Source: Collybia mongolica
Lineage: Eukaryota > Basidiomycota > Agaricomycetes > Agaricales > Clitocybaceae
Reading direction: 5' to 3'
DNA: 64,000 nt
NCBI GenBank assembly: GCA_013420905.1
Contig: JAAXNY010000009.1
Location: 3,410,001-3,474,000 of the forward strand
Shown: positions 10,248 to 21,451 of the stretch, piece after piece
Layout of the letters: every line of letters starts with the position of its first letter
How positions within the stretch are numbered: position 1 is the first letter of the stretch
Program-made: the position numbers and the translations under genes
The notes under the pieces: generated by a model
The model's database searches: none
The model's input: only the letters and a program-made list of their open reading frames with translations
Told to the model about the DNA's origin: nothing

Positions 10248-13200
10248 TAGTGGTTTGCAAGGCTGGGCTCAAAGCTCTGAAGCCCGGGCTGCTGAGCCCT
10301 GAAAGCCTGAGCCCAGCCAAGCCCTGCCACAAGGCCCATTCGGCTCAGGGCTCGGCTCATGAGATTGAAAGCCCGAGCCGAGCCCTCGAGCCCGGGCTTT
10401 GTATGGTTATTCCACAGCATGCCGCCATCAATATTGATGGCGGACATTCACTGACTATACAATTCTTCAGCCACTAAAAAAGGAAAAATCAGGACCAGGG
10501 ACAAACTATTGTTCCTGTGATGTCGGCCCCACGCCCAAAACGGGCAGTCATCGCGTCGAGCAAACTCTTGGACCCACACAATATTGCTCACTCCAATGTA
10601 CGTTCACACCAGCATGCTATGGAGGCAAGGACAGCAGAACCAGCTGATAAACAACCTGCGAGAAACGGTACTCCCAAGTCTCCCTCCGAATTACCAAATC
10701 AATCATCATTGTTGACGACGTCTACAGTACCTTCTCGAGAACCACCAACTATCACAAACCCAAACTCGGTGGACGGGAATCGAAGTGATGGCTCAGGTGA
10801 TGAGCATGAATCAATTGGACTTTGTGTGTAAACCTTTTTTAACGCATTTCAAATCTTGATGGCCCCTGATAGAGAGCAAACGGTCATGGCACATCACAAT
10901 AGTTGACGAAAGCAATGAAGAGATGCAAGATGCGACTGCAATGGCGACCCTAACACCATCAAATGATGGTACGCATATTCATAACCCAGGATTGGTAGCC
11001 CTTACAATTTGCAGTCGAAGCTCCCCGTCAACCTGACGCCACTGACAGTGATGGATTTCTGGCAGACATCCATGTTCAATCGGTTTCTGATGGCCTGAAG
11101 GTGCCAATCAAGGATCAACGACGGGATATTGATCATTTCTTTACTCCGGTATTCTTGAAGGATGGGAAGAATTGCAGAAATTGTTGTTTGTGCTCGTGAG
11201 TGCCCATTAATCAGTGTAAAATTATTTTATCTCAACGACGTCAATGTCTAACAGTAAAAAGTCCCCACTCCACCCTGTCTCCCTTGTAGCGCATGTCAGC
11301 ACCTGCCGACGGCACATGGAATCACATCACAAGGTACGTCTTATTTTTGTTTCTTGTACCCTTCTCAGTGTATCATCACCACCAGGCTCGGTATCAGGAT
11401 TGGGTAGGTATGAACGGCTTCCAATCAATGTTGCCGAAGGATGCCAAGAACCGCCGTGACTCAGCGACTGCTGCAGCTGAAGGGCAGTCACGAATCGACC
11501 CCCATCTCATAGAGAAGCCTGCAAAGGAGAGGACAGTTCCGTACTCTGACGATGTTTTCCAAGATGCTGCAGTTGAGTGGTTGGTATCAACGGACCAGGT
11601 CAGCACTTTGCACTGTTATTTGAACATTACCTACCCTCTAATTGTAGCCCATCCAAGCGTTGCAGCACCCAGCATTCAAAAACATGATCCACATCGCTGC
11701 TCGTGCGACCAACGGTGTCAGGATTCCCAATGGCCATCAAACTCAACAAGCAATCATGGATACCTTCAAGAAGCAGTTGACAGCGTTACGGGCCAGACTG
11801 ACTGTGTGTTAATTACGATTTGACTATTCTTTACAACATCATTACATGTGGTTTGTAGAGCGACGCGGTAAAAGGTAAAATTAGTTTGACTTGCGATGCA
11901 TGGCAGGCATCAAACATAGATGGATACTTTGCTGTCACGGGCTCCTGGATTGAGGAAGTGAATGGCCGATGGGAACTTCAGACCGCGTTACTGGGTTTTA
12001 CGCAGTTGAACAATGTGCATAATGGTGTACGACTTGGTCAAGCACTATATAAGATTGTCTCGCGGCTTGGGATAGCTCACAAGGTGAGTCGCCATTGTAT
12101 TGTGATGGAACACAAACACGACTGACCTCATTGCAGATTGGACATGTAACTTGCGACAATGCGTCAAATAACAACACGATGTTGGAGGAATTTGCGAAGC
12201 AAATCCAGATGTGGACCAGAAAGTCATTCAACCCTACAACAGATTGCATATGGTAATGCTAGCTCTTTTACATTTTCCCCTTACATTTTAATGAGACATT
12301 GAACAGGTGTCTGGCGCATATTATCAACTTAGCGACGCAGGCGCTAATCTCAACACATAGCAAATCACGACACTACAACCCAGCTGACCCTGATGCTGAC
12401 CTCATGAGTGATGGTGTTGGGCATGACACAGTTGGGCTCGTGCGGGCCATATGTGTCAAGGTGCGACCCTGTTCAGTTCCACAGATCATCTTCATCTGAC
12501 AACAGTGATTGTCGAAGGCCCGTTCATCTGGGAAACGGAAACAACTTTTCGCAAATCTTCAAATACGCAGGGATATAAAGCCCATTCGCCAACTCCTTAT
12601 TGACATGCCTGTTCGCTGGTCTTCAACATATGTCATGACTTCTCGTGCCGAGTCGATGAGTGATGTAAGTAACAACATGGCGTCAAGAACCAGTTACTGA
12701 TCTCCAAAAGCAGGTTGTTGATGTTTTTGTTTACGAGATTGGGCAGGATGAGAAGGATCTTGCAAAGCGTCAAAAAGTCAATAACCTGGCGCTTGACCGT
12801 GGGGAATGGGAGGATGTGAAATTATTCAACGACCTCCTGGCAGTACATCATGATTATGTTTCTCTGCACTGTGTCTGCCGGATCATCACTAATTTGGTGT
12901 AGCATGCAGACAACGCTCAACAAGCATTCTCATCTGATCAAGCACCAACCTTACACCTTGCTCTACCTGCGCTCAAAGCACTCCACAAAGCATGGAGCGC
13001 TCGACTTACTTGTGGGAAATACGACACCTTCATTCCTGCTTTGGAAGCTGGTCTATCAAAAATTGGGGAGTACTACGACCAGACTACCAACTTGGATGCA
13101 TACACCTTTGCAATGTGTTGCGTATTATATTCATTGGGTTTCCTCCTCACTGACAACAACATGTTATAGTTCTCGATCCCTCACAAAAGACAGAACACAT

Positions 13201-14129
13201 TTGCAAACATTGGGGTGCCGAAAAGTTGAACAGTATTCTCCAGCGTGCAGAAATGCTTGTATGTTCCTTCCTCTGTTCACCTGGCATTACATCCGTTGAA
13301 TTATCAATACTAGTACAAGGAATGCTACACTGAGATGTACAGAAACAACCCAGCTCCGCCAAAGCACGCTGCAACATTGACGACCCGAAAAGTCAGTGTT
13401 TTGCTTTGCGAGCTGTCGGATGATGAAGGCGATGCTACAGTAACCACAGGGAATGAGACAGCTGATGCATGGCATGGTGACTTTGACAGCTACTTACAAT
13501 CTAGGGATCAACTTGGGGTAATGAGTATCGTTGAATGGTGGGGGGTACGTACCCGAATTAAATGCCACGTCATCGAATTTGACTATGCCTGCAGTGGAAC
13601 GCTAATCGATACCCTGTGTGGGCATCGCTTGCACGTGACTACCTTGCAATCATGGCATCATCAGTCTCGAGTGAGCATGCGTTCTCATCCACAGGGATCA
13701 CAATCAGCAAACGCCGCAATCGACTGAAGCCTGACATCGTCGAGTCGTTACAGTTTTTGAAGTGTCTCTACTGCTGAGATCTTATTTTCCGTGAAGAGCC
13801 GAGCACTGCACAAGAGGTTGAATTTGAAGAGGACCTGGACTCAGAGGAAAGGGGCGATGGGCAGCAGGGCTGGGATGACCTTGTTCATGATCTCTGAGAT
13901 GACGAAGGTTTCCAGGATGTTGACGAAGATGAGGTTTTTGTGCAAAGTATTACATAGACACCATTGTCCTTCTCAATCTATGGTTTCTTCACCCAAAAGC
14001 CCAGGCCCAGGCCTGAGCCCAGCCTGAGCCCTTGGTCAGGGCTCGGCTCAGGGTTTCTTCAAGCCTGAGCCCCCTCAAGCCGAGCCCAAGCCCGGGCTTT
14101 TGAGCCCAGCCCGGCCCTGCAAACCACTA
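10248..14129 (+). mobile_element. hAT transposon, 3882 bp, nearly complete
   Basis: The element starts TAGTGGTTTGCAAGGC, and the reverse complement of its right end starts TAGTGGTTTGCAGGGC. It is flanked by the perfect 8-bp duplication CTTAATAC (10240-10247 and 14130-14137). About 150 bp at each end is packed with GAGCCCGGGC/GCCCGAGCC-type subterminal repeats, typical transposase-binding arrays. It encodes a full-length transposase. It sits 246 bp from the smaller hAT element, but the terminal sequences differ after the first bases (GTGGTTTGC versus GTGCTGCCG), so they are different families. Confidence 0.95.
10520..13777 (+). CDS. hAT transposase, BED finger and dimerisation domain, one premature stop near the C-terminus
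   Basis: Cut-and-paste transposase of the hAT superfamily. About twelve exons read from the ATG at 10520. The Ser/Pro-rich N-terminus is followed by a BED-type zinc finger split by introns (HFFTPVF, CRNCCLC, then VSTCRRHMESHH). The RNase H-like core contains KISLTCDAWQASNIDGYFAV, HVTCDNASNNNTMLEEF, CLAHIINL and DMPVRWSSTYVM. The C-terminal dimerisation domain reads SYLQSRDQL, VEWWG, WASLARDYLAIMASSVSSEH, AFSSTGITISKRRNRL. The frame stops at TGA 13775-13777. The same frame then continues as DLIFREEPSTAQEVEFEEDL and ends at TGA 13895-13897. The first stop therefore looks like a point mutation (for example CGA to TGA) that removes about 40 acidic residues. The catalytic core is complete, so activity remains possible. 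Confidence 0.9.
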
Positions 14130-14137
14130 CTTAATAC

Positions 14138-15136
14138 CCTCTCCTAATCTCTTCTAACTGCATACAGAATCAAGATATGGTGTGGGAAGGATCCACATGG
14201 GGCTGTTAGGGGGTGGACTATAAATGAGTGGGATGCCAGCATGACAACACAGAACATCTTGGTATTTCTGTTGTGAATAATATGGATGTAAGCCATATCC
14301 TTTCCACAGGACTCATGGAATTTACTGTCCAGAGGCTAGAGCACGCTTTGGACCTCAAGGATGGGGGCCTTAAGTTCAGGGCGGGTCAGTTTAACTTGCA
14401 ACCATGGATTGGTGGATAAACAAATTGAGCACCTACAACTTATTGAGGCATAGTTAGACCAAAGCCTACCTTGATGTTAAAGCACTACAATAGATTGGGA
14501 TATTTCAAGCATCATGAGCCTTCGGTCATGTGGGTAGTTTCCATGCCACCAGAGACAATTCTTGTGCACATGGCTAGTACTTGACTCACACACTTCCATC
14601 TCATGGCTGGAGACAACGGGGTACGAATCTAATGCAAGGAGAAATGAAACAAGATGTAACACAGACCCAAAGATCTCATTAACCTTGTAACAACGATAAG
14701 ACTCTTTGCAACATCAAAAGATTGTCAGCATTGCGTCAGCAGCTCAGGCTTCTTGAAGGCTTCGAGCTAACTTCAAGATCAAATAAAAGTGTATTTACCA
14801 TGAAACCACAAACTGACTCCAAAATCCATGATCAAAAGCCTACTCCAAATCTGCTATGGAATCTATGGAGCCTGGGTGGCATTGAATACAAACCACACCT
14901 TTTCCAACTGTTTGTCTCACACTCCCCTCAAGGCAGTCCATGAAGTCTAGTGTAACCTAAATGGAGTGGCCTAGAAGCTAGCTAATCCCTATAAATATAT
15001 GCTGGGTGAAACCAACCACCTCCTCTGGCTTCAATCTTCGGCTGGTTTGTTCCGTGATGCCCACCCTTTGGAACACCACAGATATCCTGTGCATCATGGC
15101 CTTTGATCAAGAATTTATACATGCCACTGGGGCGGC
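14138..15136. other. Gene-free interval between hAT element and retroposon
   Basis: No frame here has a recognisable domain. Its left part is the continuation of the sequence at 10010-10239, separated from it by the hAT insertion. It was presumably the 5' flank of the DUF3433 gene. The right part is AT-rich and CpG-poor. Confidence 0.5.
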
Positions 15137-16096
15137 TGCCAAGTGTTGATAAGAGTTTAGCTGATGCTTCTTGATCTTTTACCACCACCATCCAACCGTG
15201 GGAATTCGTCCCTCCTGCACTAGGTCGTCCCTAAACTACCTAACACCTCATCCCTAATCAACATCGCCTTTCATCAGACCACTCTTTCGGCCTGGGCCAC
15301 CATCCTTTTATACCATATCCAAATTTTTAACTTATCAGAGCTGATCCTGACTATCTGCAGGGTCATCTCATCTTGCCTGTACTGGGGGCTTCACTAATCC
15401 ATTCACATCCACCTCATCAACTACCAGGCCACATGAGGACACCACAACTCTAGTACTCTGCTTCGCGCAGATCCTTAGGGAGTGTCACCGCCAACATTCT
15501 CGATGATTTATTCGTACTTGCTTAACCACTACACCCAAAATACAAAAGGAGGAAGGGGTCTGGCCCCCAATCAGCTACTGTCCCTGCACAGAGCACACCT
15601 CTTGGGGAGAATGCCAGTTTATCAACCAATGGTGGGATTTGGCAGCCTCATTTTGAGGGGAGTCATTGCTTTGGGAGAGCGGTGTGGAACAGGGGGGAAA
15701 GTAATAGGGGGGATTCAGGAGAGGGGGAGCAGGTTTGAGGTATGGGTTGTTCATTTAGTTTGGACATTTATCTTCGACACTGGGGGGGAGTAATGGGTTT
15801 CCAGGGTGCCCTGAAAATACCAGGGGGGGAGTGGAATGGGGTACCAACATGAAGGGAGGGGACCATGCCCTGACAAGCGAAGGCAAACCTTTAAGGTGTT
15901 GGGAGGTTCAGACATGGTACAGTACAATACCGTTGGACTGCAGGTATCCTCAGTCTAGACCAGTAATATGACCTGAAGAGCAACTTAGTGTACAGCTCCA
16001 CCCTGATGGCTCATTACAGATTACTTAGTGGTAATAGGTGTCTATGCCCGCATGTAGCTGGGTCAAACCCACATGCGCTTAATATTATTATATGAC

Positions 16097-16129
<33 letters not shown>

Positions 16130-16336
16130 TAAGAGTTTAGCCAGCTCTCTTGATATTGGCCAAGTAATAAGTAATGACATAATTGGCATGTATGGCATGC
16201 GCACCAAGTTGTAGAGGATGAGTCAGCATTAAAACACAAGCCCTTGGCACAGAAAGGTCTTGTTCTGCATAAAATTACAATTCCTTATAATATTAAGTTT
16301 GTACACTATAAATAGACCATAGATAGGTAGCACAGA
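15137..16336 (-). repeat. Internal fragment of LTR family A, interrupted by a retroposon
   Basis: 15137-15161 plus 16128-16336 is, in reverse complement, the middle of the long terminal repeat found at 51841-53056. Shared landmarks are GATAAGAGTTTAGCCAGCTC, the segment matching the ATAATTGGCA..CCAAGTTGTAG block, and TATAAATAGAC. The poly(A) retroposon at 15162-16127 is inserted in it. No LTR end is present, so this is a relic. Confidence 0.75.
15162..16127 (+). mobile_element. Poly(A)-tailed non-LTR retroposon (SINE-like), copy 1
   Basis: A unit of 966 bp ending in about 30 A and flanked by the direct repeat GATAAGAGTTTAGC (15148-15161 and 16128-16141). It matches copy 2 at 20488-21437 almost base for base, apart from mostly C/T and G/A differences and tail length. 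The last 100 bp contain a hairpin (CGCATGT..ACATGCG) whose loop side holds GGGTCAAACCC, similar to a tRNA B box. G-rich runs (GGGGGGAGT) lie at 15780-15840. It has no reverse transcriptase, so it needs a partner LINE. A 103-codon frame inside it (15482-15793) is not fully kept in copy 2 and is probably not a gene. Confidence 0.85.
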
Positions 16337-16505
16337 GGTAAGTTCCACCAGGCTAAGAGGTGAGTTCCACTGGAGTTCTGCCAGCCTTAGAGATGAGTTT
16401 TACTGGAGTTCTGCCAGTCAAAGTGCAAGTTCCACTATAAAATATGAGTTCTGCCAGAGTTCTGCCAGTCCAGGAGGTGAGTTCCACCAAACCAACAGAG
16501 GAATC
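16337..16505. repeat. Short degenerate tandem repeats of GAGTTCTGCCAG / GAGTTCCACC type
   Basis: About ten imperfect units of roughly 20 bp (AGGTGAGTTCCACTGGAGTTCTGCCAG and variants) fill this stretch, between the LTR fragment and the promoter region of the GNHR gene. Function unknown. Confidence 0.7.
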
Positions 16506-16654
16506 AACTAGTTATTGTTATGTTCATATATAGAGATAGTTCTATTATATTAGTACTAGAATTTATATATTCTAAAATATATATATAGCTGTGTCAACTG
16601 TACAGAGCAGAATCCCACCCTTTAAAATAGTAACAATCTACTATCTGATAAGAT

Positions 16655-16830
16655 TATTAATAGATCTGTGGTGCAACAGTTTTTATTATATTTTGACAGA
16701 CATGTAATAAAAATAAAGTTTTTCTATTTTTAGTTTGACAGATCTGTGATGGGAAATTTTTTAAATTAAAGTTTGGCAGATCTGTGATGGAAAATTTTGG
16801 CAGGTTTGTGATGGGAAAATTGGTTATAAA
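16655..16830. promoter_or_regulatory. Repeated GACAGATCTGTGATGGGAAA motif upstream of the GNHR gene
   Basis: Four to five copies of a motif close to TTTGACAGATCTGTGATGG followed by GAAAATTTT are spaced 20-70 bp apart, 100-275 bp before the ATG at 16930. AGATCT is palindromic, and the copies look like a repeated binding site or a short minisatellite. A regulatory role is inferred from position only. Confidence 0.4.
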
Positions 16831-16929
16831 CCCAGAACTTTTCAGAAACAAATGCCCCCCCCCCACAAATTTTAAAACTCAAACCACTACTACCTTTTAA
16901 ATTTCCCAACCCAAATCCTACTTACCAAA

Positions 16930-19900
16930 ATGTCAGGACTTGCACAAATCATCAACCAGGCTGCCCAAAACAATGAGAAGAGCATGGGTCAGGAAGCTTT
17001 AAAAAAATCTGTAAGTTCCAAGTTTTAACTTTTCAAGGATTTTAAAACTTACAAAAAATTCTTGTAGGAAAAAAGTGTCAAGGCCAAGGCAGCCAAAGCT
17101 GTGAGTACTACTCCAAGTTTTAAATATATCTGTCTTTTAAAACTTAGGCTTTATAGGCTGAACTCACAAAGGTTAGTTCTAACTATTCGAAACATTTAAA
17201 ATTTAAATCTTATGGTTCAAATCAAGGCCAAGGCCAAAACTCAGAAGAGAAAAGCAGTAGAAGAAGAAGAAAGTGCTGGTGACAATGGAAATGCCACCAA
17301 GAGTCCTAAAGTGAGTTAAATTACACTTTCTATCTGTCTTAACCTAATTTATGCCTGTAGAACAAAAGGTTAACCAAGAAGAGGTTTATTTACAAGTCCA
17401 AATCTACCATTTCAGATTCTGTGAGTTGTTTCTTAGTCAATTTGTGATCTGTAAGTTTATATGCATCTAGGACTATGAGAGGCCCTCCATTCCAGTCGAG
17501 CTTCCAAGTGAAGCTACTCAGGCCAGTCCTTTATTTAAGACCTTGGGATTTACAACTCTAAATTATATTTCTTATACACAGAAGAGAGCAGATAGAGCAG
17601 CAGCAAATCTTGCTGGAGGAATTGTCAAACCCAACCCTTCAAAGAGGTCTAAGAATGCAACCAGGAATACTGCTAGGCAGGACTTAGTAAATCTAACCCT
17701 GGGTTCCTCTGAAACTACTCTAATATATATTTATAGGATGCTATGGTGGTAGATGAAGCAGTAGCTGCTCCTGCTCCACCTGCCAGCAAAGGCAAATCAA
17801 GAAAGATGCCTATTGATGTCCCAGATGTTGATATAGATGAGGATAGGTCTGATTCAGAGATTGAGGCTAGCCTAATACAAGAAGCCATGGCTAGGAGTAG
17901 GAAAGAGTCTCACAGAAACAGAGTAAGTACTGGGTTATTTTACCTATACAAGTTATCTAGTCTTACAACATACAAAAGGCTGGGCCTTCTCACCAGGCTA
18001 GAAGACCTCCATCTCCTTCAATGGAACCTACTCCAGTCCAACCTGTTCAAAAGGACTTGACAAAAATAAGTGAGGCAGAAGCAACAGAATACCTAAGAAA
18101 AGAGTTGGCTACTTTTCTAGGGGGTTATGCCATTGGAACCTTTGGAAATATCACAGGCTTTAGTACAAGCCCTATTCTAAAGCTAAAGCCTACCAACCTT
18201 AGATCAGGTGCAGACAAAGATCTCAAAAAACTCTGGGAGCAGGCTGGACAAGGATCCAACCTCAGGCATTTGGATCCAGAAAATGCCATGACTGTAACAG
18301 TCAACATGACCTATCTGGACAACTCCTGCCTTACCAGGGACCCAGCCTCTAACAGCTTTAAAGATGTGCAATGGTTAGCCTTTCCTGCTGGCCAAAAAGG
18401 TATCTATGTGTTGGAAAATGGGAACCATAGATACCTGCTTATCCAAAAATACCTGGTAAATGCCCAATTGGAAAGGTTGGAGAAGTTGGAGGAGAGGATT
18501 GCAATAGCCAGTCAGAGAAATGATGCAGAAGGTGTAGAAGGCCTGAGAAAGGACATCCTGGAAGTCAAGGAACAAGGAAGGGAGCAAAGCAAATGGCTTG
18601 TCAAGGTTTACAATCAAGGTAACTCTAAAAGTTTTAAAAATATTACACTTTTAAAACTTATGTTGTTTAGAAAAAATCAGGAAGCATCCACATGCTGAGA
18701 AGCTCAAGAACATATTGGCAGCCAATCAGAAGCAGTTTATGAAGGAGGACACTGCAGAAGACACATTCTACATGCTAATGAACTCTCTTAACAATTATAC
18801 TGGACATAAGACAGCTCTGGCCATTCCTAAATACCTGGCAAAGTCTACCAAGCCTGTGGACCCCAAAAATGATCTGTTTTTCAAAAACCATGATCTAATT
18901 CTGGACTTGGCCAGTCTATTCCAATACCCTCACCTACTGGCTTCTAGAATGGTCAAAGTCAGACCCATGGTCAAACTTAGAGATGGAGGAGATCTTGTAA
19001 GCTAAGATTAGTTATGTGATACTATAACTAATATTGCACTTTAGATATTGAAGTGTTTATTGCCTGCACTGTGTCTCACCCTCCATGTTCTCTTGATTGA
19101 ACCTACCCTGGAACCTTTCCAAAAAGGTAGAAAGATGCCCCAGCAGAACTTAAATTATTTTCTGGGGGGTGGTGGGAGAATTGACTCCAAGATTCTGAAT
19201 AGTGCTTTCTTTGAGATGGCTGAAAAAGCCTTTTTGGACAACTTGGTGCCAGTTTGGAAGCATTTGGGAAGCAATACTGATCAGGATATAGTTGCTTTCC
19301 AATCCAACTGGTTGGATTATGTGAAGGATATCCAACTAGGCTTGGATAAATGGATCTTGGCCAGCAAAACCTTAGCTCCAGGTAAATCAGCACTTCACAA
19401 ACTACTGGATGCAATGCCTGCCAAGATACAATGGATCTTACAGGGACACCTCCTTAATAGGAGTTCCCTTACAGTTAAGTTACCTTTTCCACTTCCAATC
19501 ATTTGTCCTTCTCTATGGACATATATGGTGTCTAGCTTGAGCCAAATAACTCCAGCCATTTTTGAGGCAAGCATTCTAAGTTTTAATAATATCTGACTTT
19601 GAAAACTTAACTAATTTACAGGTTGCAAACTGGATGGAGCCTTTCCTGCCTCAGATTACTACAGTCAGGGAAACCAAGGCTAATCCTACTGCCAAAAGGA
19701 TTACAATCCATCAAGCCTTGGTAAATTGGCTTACCAGACATTTTCCCAAGCTGGACAAGCACCAAATAGACAAGATAATAAATAAAGTAAGCTTCCAAAA
19801 GTCTTATCAAGCATCTAACCCTTACTTACTTGTTGTCTAGATCCTCCAAGTCATTCTTAACAGGAGAACAATGGAAATACAACAGCTCGGATTTGACCTC

Positions 19901-20176
19901 TCAATTCAAACTAAGCTTAAAGTCAAAGCAGACTTCAAGCCCAGCAATAAAACCAAGCAGACAGCAGAATATAGCCACCCACTCTATCACCCTATTCTTA
20001 AGCTGATCTCCTCCTGGAAAGCTTTGGAAAAGAAACACTTGCAAAACTCCCTGGCCAATAAAGAAGATCAACTGCCCAGGTGGCCCAGGCCAGAGCATAC
20101 TTGTCCAGATTTCCAGCATGTACTGGAACTTGAAGGTGGTAGTCTAGTGCAGCACATGTCAAAGATGGAAGCCTAG
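16930..20176 (+). CDS. CpG-depleted, many-intron gene of unknown function with a GNHR motif
   Basis: I can join about 12-15 exons from ATG 16930 (MSGLAQIINQAAQ) to TAG 20176, giving roughly 800 residues. The first exons are tiny (some under 40 nt), and the introns I could place there fall between codons (phase 0). The N-terminal 230 residues are Lys/Ala/Glu-rich and disordered (KAKTQKRKAVEEEE, KSRKMPIDVPDVDIDEDR). An ordered part follows: ATEYLRKELATFLGGYAIGT, NMTYLDNSCLTRDP, then GIYVLENGNHRYLLIQKYL, a coiled-coil-like stretch (LERLEKLEERIAIASQ), and a long helical C-terminal region (NWMEPFLPQIT, WLTRHFPKLDKHQIDKI). GNHR resembles the GxHR motif of ParB/sulfiredoxin folds, but this is only a local likeness. 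CpG is almost absent although the frame is open. It lies between two retroposon copies and may itself belong to a mobile element. No known family recognised. Confidence 0.65.
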
Positions 20177-20487
20177 AGCTGGAGTCCTGAGTAAGAAACT
20201 GGATATTCACTAATATAAGTGAGTACTAACCTGGAGTCCTGAGTAAGAAACTGGGGACTTCAGGACAAGCTACTCTACACCTATATGTATACCTGTAGGA
20301 ACAATAGTAGAGTACAATAAACAAAGGAACAATAGAACAATAGAACAATGAAAGAAGTGAAACAATACCAAGCTAAGCTATATATACAGGTCAATTCTAA
20401 CAGCACATTCTCAAGTCTACAGATGTGGCATTTTTGGAGACTTGCCAAACCAATAGTGTGGCATCTGACCAGAGATACACCAACTAT
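20177..20487. other. 3' flank of the GNHR gene with a short direct repeat
   Basis: Contains two copies of CTGGAGTCCTGAGTAAGAAACTGG about 50 bp apart (near 20178 and 20231) and a short run of GAACAATAGAACAATA units (20325-20348). No gene seen. Confidence 0.6.
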
Positions 20488-21437
20488 GATGCTTCTTGAT
20501 CTTTTACCACCATCCAACCATGGGAATTCGTCCCTCCTGCACTAGGTCGTCCCTAAACTACCTAACACCTCATCCCTAATCAACATCGCCTTTCATCAGA
20601 CCACTCTTTCGGCCTGGGCCACCATCCTTTTATACCATATCCAAATTTTTAACTTATCAGAGCTGATCCTGACTATCTGCAGGGTCATCTCATCTTGCCT
20701 GTACTGGGGGCTTCACTAATCCATTCACATCCACCTCATCAACTACCAGGCCACATGAGGACACCACAACTCTAGTACTCTGCTTCACGCAGATCCTTAG
20801 GGAGCGTCACCGCCAACATTCTCGACGATTTATTCGTACTCGCTTAACCACTACACCCAAATACAAAAGGAGGAAGGGGTCTGGCCCCCAATCAGCTACT
20901 GTCCCTGCACAGAGCACACCTCTTGGGGAGAATGCCAGTTTATCAACCAATGGTGGGATTTGGCAGCCTCATTTTGAGGGGAGTCATCGCTTTGGGAGAG
21001 CGGTGTGGAACAGGGGGGAAAGTAATAGGGGGGATTCAGGAGAGGGGGAGCAGGTTTGAGGTACAGGTCGTTCATTTAGTTTGGACATTTATCTTCGACA
21101 CTGGGGGGGAGTAATGGGTTTCCAGGGCACCCTGAAAATACCAGGGGGGGAGTGGAATGGGGTACCAATGTGAAGGGAGGGGACCATGCCCCGACAAGCG
21201 AAGGCAAACCTTTAAGGCATTGGGAGGTTCAGACATGGTACAGTACAATACCGTTGGACTGCAGGTATCCTCAGTCTAGACCCGTAATATGACCTGGAGA
21301 GCAACTTAGTGTACAGCTCCACCCTGATGGCTCATTACAGATTACTTAGTGGTAATAGGTGTTTATGCCCACATGTAGCTGGGTCAAACCCACATGCGCT
21401 TAATATTATTATATGACCAAAAAAAAAAAAAAAAAAA
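20488..21437 (+). mobile_element. Poly(A)-tailed non-LTR retroposon (SINE-like), copy 2
   Basis: A 950-bp copy of the unit at 15162-16127 in the same orientation, with about 20 A at the end. It is flanked by its own target duplication GATACACCAACTAT (20474-20487 and 21438-21451). Having a different duplication at each site shows two independent insertions, not one segmental duplication. Differences from copy 1 are mostly C/T and G/A changes. Confidence 0.87.
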
Positions 21438-21451
21438 GATACACCAACTAT

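Noticed and set aside
15482..15793. 103-codon frame in retroposon copy 1
   Set aside because: The matching frame in copy 2 is shorter and broken at its 5' part; composition follows the G-rich DNA.
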